Shown here: piece by piece, positions 1 to 8,607 of the stretch
Numbering within the stretch: the first letter of the stretch is position 1
Layout: every line of letters begins with the position of its first letter
Assembly: GCF_030866805.1 (NCBI RefSeq)
Contig: NZ_CP133019.1
Location: 372,001 to 436,000, forward strand
Direction: 5' to 3'
DNA from: Microbacterium terrisoli
GTDB lineage: Bacteria; Actinomycetota; Actinomycetes; Actinomycetales; Microbacteriaceae
DNA length: 64,000 nucleotides
Notes under the pieces: model-generated
Databases searched by the model: none
The model's input: the letters and a program-made list of their open reading frames with translations, nothing else
What the model was told of the DNA's origin: nothing
Program-made: the position numbers and the translations under genes

Positions 1-106
1 CGGGGTAGTCATAGGCGGTGACCATCGCGATCGGCTCTCGGGCGGTCTTCTTCTGCGCGAGCATCGGGATCGTCACCCGTGCGGGCTGTGCGGCATCTGC
101 AGACAT
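1..106 (-). CDS. panB: 3-methyl-2-oxobutanoate hydroxymethyltransferase, N-terminal part only
   Basis: Only the first 35 codons lie in the window; the rest runs off the left edge. The start reads MSADAAQPARVT and continues into AREPIAMVTAYDYP, the typical opening strand of ketopantoate hydroxymethyltransferase, which makes ketopantoate from 2-oxoisovalerate and methylene-THF in pantothenate and CoA synthesis. Its ATG shares one base with the panC stop (TGATG), so it is the third gene of a DUF2520-panC-panB operon and is probably translationally coupled. The call rests on a short stretch, but the neighbour panC makes it safe. Confidence 0.85.
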   Translation of the reverse strand, partial: MSADAAQPARVTIPMLAQKKTAREPIAMVTAYDYP

Positions 107-954
107 CAGCGCGAGACCTCCAGCATCCTGTTGTCGATGAGTCGGGCCGCGCCCACGCGTGCGGCCACCGCCAGCAGCGCGGCAGGAGCCACGGCCGTGA
201 CCGGGGTGAGGTCGTCGGGGGAGCGCAGCTCGAGGTATTCGGGGTCGATTCCGGATGCCGCGAGCACTCCGCGTGCGGCCGCCAGCACGGGCTCTGCCCG
301 CGTCTCGCCGAGTTCGACCACGGCTTCGGCGGCGACCAGGGCCTGGTTCAGGGCCGTCGCCTGGGCGCGGGCGGCGTCATCGAGATACGCGTTGCGTGAG
401 CTCATGGCCAGGCCGTCCGGTTCGCGCACGATGGGGCAGACCTCGATGCGCACCGGCAGATCGAGGTCGCGCACCATGCGGCGCACCACCAGCACCTGCT
501 GCGCGTCCTTCTGGCCGAAGTATGCGGCATCCGGTGCCACGATGGCGAACAGCTTGGCGACCACGGTGGCCACACCGTCGAAATGCCCGGGGCGTGCGGC
601 CCCGTCGAGCACCTCGCTGATCCCGGCGACGTGGACGGTCGTGGCGAACCCGTCGGGGTACATCTGGTCACGCGACGGGATGAACAGGATGTCGACGTCT
701 TCGGCCTCGGCCAGCACCGTATCCTGCAACTCGTCGCGCGGGTAGGCGGAGAGGTCCTCGGCGGGGCCGAACTGGGTGGGGTTGACGAACAGCGACACCA
801 CGACGAGGTCATTCTGCGTGCGTGCGCGCTTCATGAGCGACAGGTGGCCGCCGTGGAAGGCGCCCATCGTGGGCACCAGGCCGACCGACTGGCCGGTGGT
901 GCGGGCGGCGACGGCGGCCGCGCGCATCTCGTCGACGGTGCGGACGATCCTCAC
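106..954 (-). CDS. panC: Pantothenate synthetase (pantoate--beta-alanine ligase)
   Basis: ATP-dependent condensation of pantoate with beta-alanine, the last step of pantothenate synthesis, in the cytoplasm. The 282-residue length is normal. The nucleotide-binding signature PTMGAFHGGH sits at residues 28-37; FVNPTQFGP, FGQKDAQQ and IVREPDGLAMSSRN follow in the usual order. The start ATG overlaps the stop of the upstream DUF2520 gene by four bases (ATGA), and the stop touches panB, so the three genes are cotranscribed. Nothing looks degenerate. Confidence 0.97.
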   Translation of the reverse strand: MRIVRTVDEMRAAAVAARTTGQSVGLVPTMGAFHGGHLSLMKRARTQNDLVVVSLFVNPTQFGPAEDLSAYPRDELQDTVLAEAEDVDILFIPSRDQMYPDGFATTVHVAGISEVLDGAARPGHFDGVATVVAKLFAIVAPDAAYFGQKDAQQVLVVRRMVRDLDLPVRIEVCPIVREPDGLAMSSRNAYLDDAARAQATALNQALVAAEAVVELGETRAEPVLAAARGVLAASGIDPEYLELRSPDDLTPVTAVAPAALLAVAARVGAARLIDNRMLEVSR

Positions 955-1679
955 GCCTGGTCCTCTCGATCGGCGGCGAGCGTTCGGGTGTGTGCGACGA
1001 GCGTATCGAACAGGTCGAGCAGGTCGGGGGCGGCCTCGGCGACGGCATCGCGCTGGCGTGCGACGGTCGCCTCGTCGCCGCGGGCGATCGGGCCCGTGAG
1101 GGCGGATGCCGCACCCAGTGTCGCCCAGTTCTCCACCGTGGTGCGCACCAGCGGCACGAGCAGCTCACGCGCCTGCTCCGCGGGCATCGCCGCGGAAGCG
1201 AGCCGTTCGGCGGCGGCCTCGAGTGTGAGCAGGAAGTTCGATGCGACCGATGCGGCCGCGTGGTACGCGGCCCTGTCGGCGTCGGCCAGCACGAACGGTC
1301 TCATCCCGAGCGTCTCGGCGAGGCGGCGCGCGACATCTTCGGCGTCGGTGGTGCGCCCCGCGATGGCGGCGCCGATGCCGCGCAGAGCCGTCTCATCCTC
1401 TTCGCCGGTGAAGGTCTGCAGTGGATGGACCCCCAGATCGACATCGTGCAGCGGCGTCGCGCCCGACGTGTGGCCGAGGTAGTGGGCACGACCCGTCGCG
1501 GCGGCTGCGGCATCCCGGATCTCGCGGTCGGGAACGCACAGCAGCGCGACGTCGGCGAGCGGGATGTGCTCGCCGCGGCGCAACGGCCCATGCGTGGTCA
1601 CGCCGGCCATGCGCAGTGCGCGTGCGAAGACCGGTCCCACGCGACCGGCGCCGATGACGGTGACTTGCATCGCCCCCAT
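951..1679 (-). CDS. Rossmann-like DUF2520 family protein
   Basis: 242 residues. An N-terminal Rossmann fold carries GAGRVGPVF around residues 11-19, like F420- or NADP-dependent reductases, followed by an all-helical C-terminal half (YHAAASVASNFLLTLEAAAERL) as in the DUF2520 family. These proteins often sit next to panC in actinobacteria; a ketopantoate-reductase-like role has been suggested from context, but that is inference. It is the first gene of the panC-panB operon. A second in-frame ATG at 1670 (MQVTVIGAG) is equally possible and places the Rossmann strand closer to the N terminus. Confidence 0.8.
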   Translation of the reverse strand: MGAMQVTVIGAGRVGPVFARALRMAGVTTHGPLRRGEHIPLADVALLCVPDREIRDAAAAATGRAHYLGHTSGATPLHDVDLGVHPLQTFTGEEDETALRGIGAAIAGRTTDAEDVARRLAETLGMRPFVLADADRAAYHAAASVASNFLLTLEAAAERLASAAMPAEQARELLVPLVRTTVENWATLGAASALTGPIARGDEATVARQRDAVAEAAPDLLDLFDTLVAHTRTLAADREDQA

Positions 1680-1789
1680 TCTCTCACCGGCAGACGCCGC
1701 GCGAATCGGCCATCGACGGGGAGAAGCGGCAGAGCTACCCTGGCCTCAGGCGGGCCTTCCTGCCCCGCCGTGAACCGGAGGGTGGGTCG

Positions 1790-2194
1790 ATGATGGACGC
1801 GATGATGATGGGCGCCATGGACAAGAGCATGATGTCCATGCCCGGCATGGCCGAGATGGACATGGCCATGATGCAGGAGTGCATGGATGCGTGTTCGGCG
1901 TGCGAGCAGGCCTGCACGATCTGCTCCATGCAGCTGATGGACTGCGCACCGGCCTGCATGAACTGCGCAGACATGTGCAACACGATGATGCGCGCCATGA
2001 TGCGCATGCAGGGCATGACTCCCGCCTCGATGATGTCGATGCTCGACGCGTGCATCGCGATGTGCCAGACCTGCATGGACGAGTGCATGCAGCACGCCGA
2101 CCACAGCGAGGTCTGCAAGATGTGCGCCCAGTCGTGCCAGGCGTGCATGGACGCCTGCAGCAAGATGCGCGACGCGATGAGCGCGATGGCCTGA
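1790..2194 (+). CDS. Four-helix-bundle copper-storage-like protein, Cys- and Met-rich
   Basis: 134 residues with 18 Cys and roughly 36 Met by hand count. Repeated CxxxC and CxxC spacings (CMDACSACEQACTIC, CQTCMDEC, CKMCAQSCQACMDAC) match the Csp/DUF326 four-helix bundle whose Cys line the core and store Cu(I). No signal peptide is seen, so a cytosolic Csp3-type store is likelier than an exported Csp1. The first 40 residues are Met-dense (MMDAMMMGAM...), which is unusual and might be an extra copper or silver site. A GGAGGG at 1777-1782 precedes the first ATG; a second ATG follows directly. No copper pump or CsoR is adjacent. Confidence 0.8.
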   Translation: MMDAMMMGAMDKSMMSMPGMAEMDMAMMQECMDACSACEQACTICSMQLMDCAPACMNCADMCNTMMRAMMRMQGMTPASMMSMLDACIAMCQTCMDECMQHADHSEVCKMCAQSCQACMDACSKMRDAMSAMA

Positions 2195-2199
2195 GCGGG

Positions 2200-3927
2200 T
2201 CAGCCCACGAGCCGCCGGGTGGCGAGGTCCTGCACGTTGCCGAGCACTCCCACGTCACTGGAGACCAGGTCGAGGAAGTCGTCGCGGCCCAGCGTCAGGA
2301 GCACCGTCGGGGTCGTCGCGCGCACGGTCGCCGTCCGCGGCACGTCGCGCAGCAGGCCGATCTCGCCGAAGACGTCTCCGACGCCCTCGGTGCGCAGGGG
2401 GCGGCCTTCCTTGGTGACCTCGACCGTGCCTGACTCGACGAGGTAGAAGCGGTCGGATACGCCGCCTTCGGCGATGACGACGTAGTCGGCGGGCACCGAC
2501 ACCGGCTCCAGCTTGTGCGCGATCCGGTCGAGCGTCGCCGGGGCGAGCGGGCGGAACAGGTCCACCTTCTCGAGCAGCGACAGACCGCGCGGTGGCGCCA
2601 GACGGGCATCGAGGTGCGGTATGCGGATCGCGCACAGGATCGCGAACACGGTGCCCACGGTGCCCATCGCGATCAGCGCCGCCCCGAGGCCGAGCCATCC
2701 GATCAGGATCGGCGTGAGGAATGCCCCCAGTGCCGCCGCACCGATCAGCATCGACTCGAGGGCCGCGAAGACGCGCGAGAGCACGCGGTTGGGCACGAGC
2801 CTCGGTGGGATCGTTCCGAACCCGACGTTGATCATCGGGTCGCACACGCCGATCACGACGAACGCGACGAACACCACGGCCGCTTCGGGGGCGACTCCGA
2901 GCACGAGCAGTGGAACGCACCAGCCGAGCACGCCGATGACCATGAGCCGGCCCAGACGCACGCGGCCGGCGACGCCCAGGATGAGGAAGCCGCCGATGAA
3001 CGTCGCCGCGCCCAGCACGGCATTGAGAAGCCCCACCTGGTTCGCATCGCCCAGCATGTGCGCGGCGACCACGACGATGAGCACGTTCACGACTCCCGCG
3101 AGGATGCCGTTGACCGCGATCAGTCCGGTCAAGGCCAGCAGATCGCGGTCCTTGGCAATGGCGACGAACCCGCCGGCGGCCTCTGCGAGGAACGAGGTCT
3201 TCTCGGCCGGTTCGCCCTCGCCAAGCTCTCTGCCCGGCTGTTCGCCGGCGTTGTCGGCATCCGGGCTCGCCTGTTCGCCGCCCTCCGCGTCGGCGCGCTC
3301 TCCGGGCCGATCGCGCGCGACGCCGGCCACCAGCACCAGCGACCAGACCAGGCCCAAGACGTTCAGCAGCGCGACAGGCACGACCCCGACCACACCCAGC
3401 AGCAGCCCCGCGATCGCAGGGCCGACGAACTGCGCGGTGCTCTCGATGATCTCGGCGGTGGCATTCGCGCTCGTCAACTGTTTCGGAGACTCCACGAGCT
3501 GCGGCAGCAGGCCTGCCTGTGCGGGCCGGAAGGTCGCTCCGACGATCGATGCGAGCGTCGCAGGCACGAGTACCGCCCACAGGTTCAGGTCGAAGAAGAT
3601 CGCACCTGCCGCGAGCCCGACGAACACGACGCACAGAGCGTTAACCGCCAGCATGTAGTCGCGGCGCGACATCCTGTCGGCGATGGTGCCGCCGATCGGC
3701 TGGAGCAGCGCGGTCAGCAGGAACCGCACGCCTGCCCAGGCCCCGACCAGCGCGGCGCCGCCTTCGTGGTAGGCCCACACCATGATCGCCATCGCATACG
3801 CCCACTGGCACAATGCCGACCCGAGGTACGCCAACTGAATGCGTCGCACATTGCGGCTCGTCCACACGGTGGCGACGTTCTCTTGGAACAGCGCCAGACC
3901 TCGTCGGGCATCAACGGTTTCACTCAT
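2200..3927 (-). CDS. MFS transporter fused to a C-terminal cyclic-nucleotide-binding domain
   Basis: 575 residues from the ATG at 3927, chosen because GGGGAGG lies 7 bases upstream; an in-frame upstream Met at 4011 has no such site. Residues 1 to about 430 give the hydrophobic segments of a major facilitator carrier of the EntS/MFS_3 type, with a charged loop rich in Glu, Asp and Gly near the middle (RPGERADAEGGEQ). Residues about 440-575 form a cNMP-binding domain: SDRFYLVESGTVEV, then FGEIGLL and PRTATVRA, the phosphate-binding cassette with its Glu and Arg. It is an inner-membrane carrier whose activity is probably gated by cAMP or a related ligand; the substrate is unknown. It is divergent from the SGNH hydrolase. 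Confidence 0.8.
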   Translation of the reverse strand: MSETVDARRGLALFQENVATVWTSRNVRRIQLAYLGSALCQWAYAMAIMVWAYHEGGAALVGAWAGVRFLLTALLQPIGGTIADRMSRRDYMLAVNALCVVFVGLAAGAIFFDLNLWAVLVPATLASIVGATFRPAQAGLLPQLVESPKQLTSANATAEIIESTAQFVGPAIAGLLLGVVGVVPVALLNVLGLVWSLVLVAGVARDRPGERADAEGGEQASPDADNAGEQPGRELGEGEPAEKTSFLAEAAGGFVAIAKDRDLLALTGLIAVNGILAGVVNVLIVVVAAHMLGDANQVGLLNAVLGAATFIGGFLILGVAGRVRLGRLMVIGVLGWCVPLLVLGVAPEAAVVFVAFVVIGVCDPMINVGFGTIPPRLVPNRVLSRVFAALESMLIGAAALGAFLTPILIGWLGLGAALIAMGTVGTVFAILCAIRIPHLDARLAPPRGLSLLEKVDLFRPLAPATLDRIAHKLEPVSVPADYVVIAEGGVSDRFYLVESGTVEVTKEGRPLRTEGVGDVFGEIGLLRDVPRTATVRATTPTVLLTLGRDDFLDLVSSDVGVLGNVQDLATRRLVG

Positions 3928-4080
3928 CCGAAGGCCTCCCCAGACCTGGCTCGGCGTACCCCAGAATTGCTGACTGAACACATGATCGACCTGTTCGGGG
4001 CCGTTGTCCACCAGAAATGTTCGTCCGTTGTGTCAGCCTGCCCCTGTCGCGCGGACGGCGACCACGCTACGCTCCGGAAT

Positions 4081-4890
4081 ATGAGTACTGTCCGACCCCT
4101 CCGGGGCCGCTGGGTGTCAGTGATAGCGGTCGCCGTTGCCTGTCTCTTGGTTCCCTTCGGAACCGTCGCGGCCCACGCGGATTGGCAAGATTCGCCCGTG
4201 GCCAAGTACGTCGCTCTGGGCGACTCCTATGCTGCCGGCCAAGGAGCCGGCGGGTACCTCAACGACTGTCTGGTCAGCTCGAACGGCTATCCCGCAGTCC
4301 TGGATGCCGTGACCAGCACGAAGATCAGTCTCCTGCGCGACCCGTCCTGTTCGGGCGCGACGACGGGTGATGTCATCGCGAATCAGCTGTCGAGCCTGAA
4401 CAAGGGCACGACGCTGGTGACCATCACCGCCGGCGCCAACGACGTGGGCTTGGCTGCGCTGCTGGCCGCCTGCGCGGGCGGACTCACGCCGACCTGCCAG
4501 GGGGCGATTCAGAACGCACTGGCGGCGCTGCCGCAGGTCGGTTCGTCTGTGGGGACGCTGATCGCCGATGTGCATCAACGCGCACCGCGGGCGACCATCG
4601 TCGTCACCGGCTACGTACTGCCGTTCTCCTCCGACTATCCCGATACGAGCCTCGCCGCCGCCGTGAACTACGGTGTGGGGCTGCTCGACCAGCAGATCGC
4701 GGTCGCTGTCGCCGCGCAGGCGTTGGCGGGCATGCCAGTGGCCTACGCGTCGGTCAGCTTCAGCGGTCACCAGATCGGTGACGCCGATTCGTGGCTGAAC
4801 GGCGACTTGTCCGATCCGTCCACGTTCATGCACCCGACCGCCGCCGGATATGAGGCCTACGCCGACGCCATCCTCACGGCGCTGAACTAG
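4081..4890 (+). CDS. Secreted SGNH/GDSL hydrolase
   Basis: 269 residues. A Sec signal peptide covers about residues 1-33 (basic start, hydrophobic core, cut after AHA). Block I is LGDSY with catalytic Ser49, block III is GAND at 118-121, and the C-terminal Asp245/His251 pair lies in DPSTFMHPTAAGY. This is the layout of SGNH lipases and esterases such as Streptomyces secreted lipases; the substrate is not readable. A TACGCT -10-like hexamer ends 7 bases before the ATG and no ribosome site is visible, so translation may be leaderless. Confidence 0.85.
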   Translation: MSTVRPLRGRWVSVIAVAVACLLVPFGTVAAHADWQDSPVAKYVALGDSYAAGQGAGGYLNDCLVSSNGYPAVLDAVTSTKISLLRDPSCSGATTGDVIANQLSSLNKGTTLVTITAGANDVGLAALLAACAGGLTPTCQGAIQNALAALPQVGSSVGTLIADVHQRAPRATIVVTGYVLPFSSDYPDTSLAAAVNYGVGLLDQQIAVAVAAQALAGMPVAYASVSFSGHQIGDADSWLNGDLSDPSTFMHPTAAGYEAYADAILTALN

Positions 4891-4894
4891 ACGG

Positions 4895-5248
4895 TCAGTC
4901 CGCGAGCGCCGCGACGTTGTACTGGGTGCGTCCGATCGCCAGCACGCCATAGCGGGCGTGCAGCGCGACGGGCGTACCCGGCACGACCTCGAGCGCCGCG
5001 CCCCCGGCGTTCCACAGGCTGTGCGCAGCGCCGTCGATCGTGTGAACCGTGATGCGGCCGGCCGCGGCATCCACTGTCGTCACGAGGGCGTCGGACCACT
5101 CGGCGGGCGTCGCCGAGGCAAGGCGCGCCTGGATCAGGTGCAGGGCGTGCCCGGCGGCGAACGACGAGCAGACATCACCGTGCCGGCACATGCACGCAGC
5201 ACGCTCACGCACCTCGAGGGGCGTTGTGCGGGTCAGCGGCGTGTTCAC
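4895..5248 (-). CDS. Small protein of unknown function
   Basis: 117 residues from the GTG at 5248, preferred because GAGGAG lies 6 bases upstream. No family was recognised. The N-terminal part holds a Cys cluster (ACMCRHGDVCS; Cys19, 21, 27 with His23) that could bind metal. The C-terminal half alternates hydrophobic residues in a beta-rich pattern (RITVHTIDGAAHSLWNAGGAALEVVPG). It converges with the SGNH hydrolase with only four bases between stops. Confidence 0.6.
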   Translation of the reverse strand: MNTPLTRTTPLEVRERAACMCRHGDVCSSFAAGHALHLIQARLASATPAEWSDALVTTVDAAAGRITVHTIDGAAHSLWNAGGAALEVVPGTPVALHARYGVLAIGRTQYNVAALAD

Positions 5249-5410
5249 GGGAGTCTCCTCTGGTCGGGATGGTTCGACAGTACGGGGATGCCGCGCACCG
5301 GCGAAACGCCGCGACACGGTGCGAAACATTCTCGGTGCGCGTGTCGGCCGCACGGCACGACCGAGCAGATCGCCGCCCAGAAGGCGCGCCGGTCGGGTGG
5401 CGGGCCGGGG

Positions 5411-7126
5411 TCAGTGCACCGGGACCGCGCTGCCGTCGTCGACGGCCTCGGGATGATTCAGGTCGAACGCCGGGCGCTCGCTGCGGATGCGCGGGATCGA
5501 GGTGAAGTTGTGCCGCGGCGGCGGGCAGCTCGTGGCCCACTCCAGCGAACCGCCGTAGCCCCACGGGTCGTTCACGGTCACCTTCGGCGCGTTGCGTGCG
5601 GTGATCCACACGTTCAGCAGGAACGGGATCATCGACGAACCCAGCAGCATCGCGCCTATGGTCGAGACCTGGTTCATCCAGGTGAACCCGTCCGACGGGG
5701 CGTAGTCCGCGTAGCGGCGCGGCATGCCGTCCACGCCCAGCCAGTGCTGCACGAGGAACGTCATGTGGAACCCGATGAACAGCATCCAGAAGTGCACCAT
5801 GCCGAGGCGCTCATTGAGCATCTTGCCGGTCCACTTCGGCCACCAGAAGTAGAAGCCGGCGAACATCGCGAACACCACCGTGCCGAAGACCACGTAGTGG
5901 AAGTGCGCGACCACGAAGTACGAGTCGGTGACATGGAAGTCCAGCGGCGGCGAGGCCAGGATCACGCCGGTCAGACCACCGAACACGAACGAGGTCAAGA
6001 ACCCGATCGCGAACACGATCGGCGTCTCGAACGTCACCGATCCGCGCCACATCGTGCCGATCCAGTTGAAGATCTTCACGCCGGTCGGCACCGCGATCAG
6101 CATCGACATGAGCGAGAAGAAGGGCAGCAGCACCGCGCCGGTCGCGTACATGTGGTGCGCCCACACCGACACCGACAGGGCGCCGATGGCGATCGTCGCG
6201 AAGATCAGGGTCTTGTAGCCGAAAACAGGTTTGCGGCTGAACACCGGGAAGATCTCGGTCACGATGCCGAAGAACGGCAGCGCGATGATGTAGACCTCCG
6301 GATGGCCGAAGAACCAGAACAGGTGCTGCCACAGCAGCACTCCGCCGTTGGCGGCGTCGAACAGGTGCGCACCCAGGATGCGGTCGGCGGCCACCGCGAG
6401 AAGGGCGGCGGCGAGCACGGGGAAGACCATGATGACCAGGATGCTGGTGATCATCGCGTTCCACGTGAAGATGGGCATGCGCCACATCGTCATGCCCGGC
6501 GCGCGCATCGTGATGACGGTCGAGATGAAGTTCACGGCGCCCAGGATCGTGCCGAACCCGCTCATCGCGAGGCCCAGGAACCAGAGGTTGCCGCCGGCGC
6601 CGGGAGAGAAGGTCGCATTGGCCAGCGGCTGGTAGGCGAACCATCCGAATGCGCCCGCGCCTTGCGGGGTGAGGAACCCGGCGGTGGCGATGAGCGACCC
6701 GAACAGATACAGCCAGTAGGCGAAGGCGTTCAGGCGCGGGAAGGCGACATCCGGCGCACCGATCTGCAGAGGCAGGATCGCGTTGGTGAACCCGGCGAAC
6801 AGCGGCGTCGCGAACATCAGCAGCATGATCGTGCCGTGCATCGTGAACAGCTGGTTGAACTGCTCGGTGGTGGGCATGATCTGCATGCCGGGCTCGAACA
6901 GCTCGGCGCGGATGATCAGGGCCATCACACCGCCGAGCATGAAGAACATGACAGACGTGATCAGGTAGAGATACCCGATCGTCTTATGGTCCGTGGATGT
7001 GATCCAGCGGACCAGAATATTGCCCTTCTGCTCGACTCGGATGCGAGGGTTCAGCAGTGCGGCCTGGCGAGGCGGGACAGGAATCGTCTTCGGGTCAGTC
7101 AGGCCGACCGGTGTAGTGGTCGCCAT
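5411..7126 (-). CDS. ctaD: Cytochrome c oxidase subunit I (aa3 type)
   Basis: 571 residues with about 12 membrane helices; the catalytic subunit of the terminal oxidase that reduces O2 and pumps protons. Haem a ligand His is in [11 protein letters not shown]. The CuB His and cross-linked Tyr are in [15 protein letters not shown], two CuB His in [10 protein letters not shown], and the haem a3/a His in [10 protein letters not shown]. All key residues are intact. The start at [12 protein letters not shown] (7126) follows family practice; the ribosome site is weak. No ctaC, ctaE, ctaF or qcr genes are adjacent, so this copy stands alone. Confidence 0.95.
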   Translation of the reverse strand: MATTTPVGLTDPKTIPVPPRQAALLNPRIRVEQKGNILVRWITSTDHKTIGYLYLITSVMFFMLGGVMALIIRAELFEPGMQIMPTTEQFNQLFTMHGTIMLLMFATPLFAGFTNAILPLQIGAPDVAFPRLNAFAYWLYLFGSLIATAGFLTPQGAGAFGWFAYQPLANATFSPGAGGNLWFLGLAMSGFGTILGAVNFISTVITMRAPGMTMWRMPIFTWNAMITSILVIMVFPVLAAALLAVAADRILGAHLFDAANGGVLLWQHLFWFFGHPEVYIIALPFFGIVTEIFPVFSRKPVFGYKTLIFATIAIGALSVSVWAHHMYATGAVLLPFFSLMSMLIAVPTGVKIFNWIGTMWRGSVTFETPIVFAIGFLTSFVFGGLTGVILASPPLDFHVTDSYFVVAHFHYVVFGTVVFAMFAGFYFWWPKWTGKMLNERLGMVHFWMLFIGFHMTFLVQHWLGVDGMPRRYADYAPSDGFTWMNQVSTIGAMLLGSSMIPFLLNVWITARNAPKVTVNDPWGYGGSLEWATSCPPPRHNFTSIPRIRSERPAFDLNHPEAVDDGSAVPVH

Positions 7127-7216
7127 ATCGGCATTCTTGCACCGTTCACACATGTACGGGCTGGGAATCCCTGATCCCGTGCTCAGGTCTGGACCCCATC
7201 GGCGCGATTGAACGCT

Positions 7217-7253
7217 GGGCGCCGATCCTCGCTTCAGGCGGGGATCAGCGCCC
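7217..7253 (-). terminator. Probable terminator of the first NmrA gene
   Basis: Imperfect hairpin: GGGCGC and GCGCCC close the stem, with GATCC/GGATC and CGC/GCG inside and a short loop with TTCAG. It overlaps the stop region of the NmrA gene that ends at 7245. There is no clear T-run. Confidence 0.45.
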
Positions 7254-8009
7254 GGTGCGCGCGTCGACGGGCTGGCGAATCCAATCGTCGAGCGTCGTGC
7301 GGGCGAGCATCGCGCCGTCGGCCGGCAGAAGGTCGGCTGACGCGATGTTGAATCCGCGCGTCTGCACGTTTTCGTCCGACACGACGAACCGCTCGTCGCG
7401 GTCGGCCAGCAAGACGCGGCGCACGAACGCGGGCAGCGGCATCCGCTCAGGCCCCGCGATGTCGATCGCTCGGTCGGTCGCCGCGCCTCCGGCGGTGTCC
7501 ACGAGCGCGTCGGCCACATCGGCGGCGGCGACCGGTTGCACGTGCGTCGACGGCAGGTGGATCGTGTCGCGGGTCGTGTTCCACTCGGCGATCGAACGGG
7601 CGAATTCGAAGAACTGCGTCGAGCGCAGGATCGTGTGCGGCATGCGGCTGTCGGCCACGATGCGCTCCTGTGCGGCCTTGGCCGCGAAGTAGCCGTCGGG
7701 CACGCCACGTTCTGCCCCCACGATCGAGAGCATGACATGGTGGCGCACGCCCGCCGCCAGCTCGGCTTCGATCACGCGCGAGGTCATCGCCGTGAAGAAG
7801 TCGAGCACGCCCTCGCCCTCGGGATGCGGCGCGTTCGTGACGTCGATCACCGCGTCGGCGGAGTCGAGGGCGGATGCCAGGCCCGCGCCGCTGACGGCGT
7901 CGACGCCGGTGCGTCGGGATGCCACGACCACCGCCTGTGCGGAGTTCTCGAGTCGTTCGACCACCAATCGGCCGATGTGTCCGGTGCCGCCCAAGACCAC
8001 GATGCGCAT
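7245..8009 (-). CDS. NmrA-like NAD(P)-binding oxidoreductase, paralogue 1
   Basis: 254 residues of the atypical SDR (NmrA/HSCARG-like) family, cytoplasmic. GGTGHIG at residues 7-13 is the dinucleotide-binding loop. [21 protein letters not shown] and [10 protein letters not shown] follow as in the two paralogues at 11304 and 13423. The classical YxxxK is not conserved, so catalysis is uncertain. GGAGG lies 7 bases before the ATG. An ECF41-type promoter lies at 8057-8086, between this gene and the MarR gene, so it can be transcribed independently. ECF41 sigma factors usually control carboxymuconolactone decarboxylases, oxidoreductases or epimerases, and this fits that class. Confidence 0.8.
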   Translation of the reverse strand: MRIVVLGGTGHIGRLVVERLENSAQAVVVASRRTGVDAVSGAGLASALDSADAVIDVTNAPHPEGEGVLDFFTAMTSRVIEAELAAGVRHHVMLSIVGAERGVPDGYFAAKAAQERIVADSRMPHTILRSTQFFEFARSIAEWNTTRDTIHLPSTHVQPVAAADVADALVDTAGGAATDRAIDIAGPERMPLPAFVRRVLLADRDERFVVSDENVQTRGFNIASADLLPADGAMLARTTLDDWIRQPVDARTGR

Positions 8010-8056
8010 GACGTTGCCTCCTGCTGGGTCAGACCGCGTTTCGGTCTGCTCATCAA

Positions 8057-8086
8057 GATGACCGGATGCGCCGCCGGTGTGTGACG
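8057..8086 (-). promoter_or_regulatory. ECF41-type promoter P1
   Basis: On the minus strand CGTCACA (8086-8080), a 16-base spacer, then GGTCATC (8063-8057), 48 bases before the NmrA start at 8009. The same two boxes with the same spacer occur before the other two NmrA paralogues. It resembles the reported ECF41 consensus, TGTCACA with a CGTC-type -10. Confidence 0.75.
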
Positions 8087-8088
8087 GG

Positions 8089-8541
8089 TCAGGCCGATTT
8101 CTGAGCGTGCGCCGAGATCGAGCGCAGCACGTCCAGTGCGGTGTCGGCGCGTTCGGCGGTGAGGCCGAACGTGTCGGCGATCGCCTGGTAGATGCGCGGC
8201 GCGTGTGCGCTGAGGGCGGCACCGGCGGCGGTCGCGGTCACCACGACCGATCGCTCGTCCTGTGGGTTGCGGGTGCGGGTGACCAGTCCCTGGGACTGCA
8301 TCCGCTTGAGCAGGGGCGTGATCGTTCCGTAGTCGGACTGGAGGCGCACGACCAGGTCGCGCACGGGGACCGCTCCTTGGTCCCAGAGGACGGCCAGCAC
8401 CAGGTATTGCGGATATGACAGCCCCAGCGGCTCGAGAAGCGGCCGGTAGACGGCCGTCACGGCCCGGTAGGCAGCGTGCAGATTGAAGCAGACCATGTCG
8501 TCGAGTGCGACGGCCGGCGGCTGGGCGGGCGATTGCGTCAC
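8089..8541 (-). CDS. MarR-family regulator, OhrR-like
   Basis: 150 residues with a winged helix (SDYGTITPLLKRMQSQGLVTRTRNPQDERSV). It opens with MVCFNLHAAYRAVTAVYRPLL and LGLSYPQYLVL, very close to OhrR organic-hydroperoxide sensors. Cys18 occupies the position of the redox-active Cys of OhrR, and the two Tyr that contact it are present. No ohr peroxidase gene is adjacent, so the regulated genes are probably the neighbouring ECF sigma factor and the esterase at 9502. It probably represses its own promoter through the dyad at 8545-8578. Confidence 0.8.
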   Translation of the reverse strand: MTQSPAQPPAVALDDMVCFNLHAAYRAVTAVYRPLLEPLGLSYPQYLVLAVLWDQGAVPVRDLVVRLQSDYGTITPLLKRMQSQGLVTRTRNPQDERSVVVTATAAGAALSAHAPRIYQAIADTFGLTAERADTALDVLRSISAHAQKSA

Positions 8542-8544
8542 ACA

Positions 8545-8578
8545 TGCACGATAACACGCTCCATCGTGTACGAGTGCA
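8545..8578. promoter_or_regulatory. Candidate MarR operator upstream of the MarR gene
   Basis: Imperfect dyad beginning TGCACGATAACACG and ending CATCGTGTACGAGTGCA, covering the start region of the MarR gene. Its right arm CATCGTGTAC recurs in the palindrome at 9380-9392, which suggests one regulator binds both. Confidence 0.5.
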
Positions 8579-8607
8579 TAGCGAACGAGCGAATTATCGC
8601 GATCGCC

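Noticed and set aside
2515..4080. Upstream extension of the SGNH hydrolase frame
   Set aside because: The open frame runs antisense through the MFS gene; the signal peptide and catalytic blocks fix the start at 4081.
4969..5410. Extra gene opposite or beside the small unknown protein at 4895-5248
   Set aside because: No ribosome site, no recognisable protein pattern; only the GTG-started frame has a good upstream site.
8541..8584. A fourth ECF41 promoter near the MarR start (CGTCACA on the plus strand)
   Set aside because: The -35-like box is present, but 16 bases on the sequence is CTCC, not GGTC, and no gene starts downstream on that strand.
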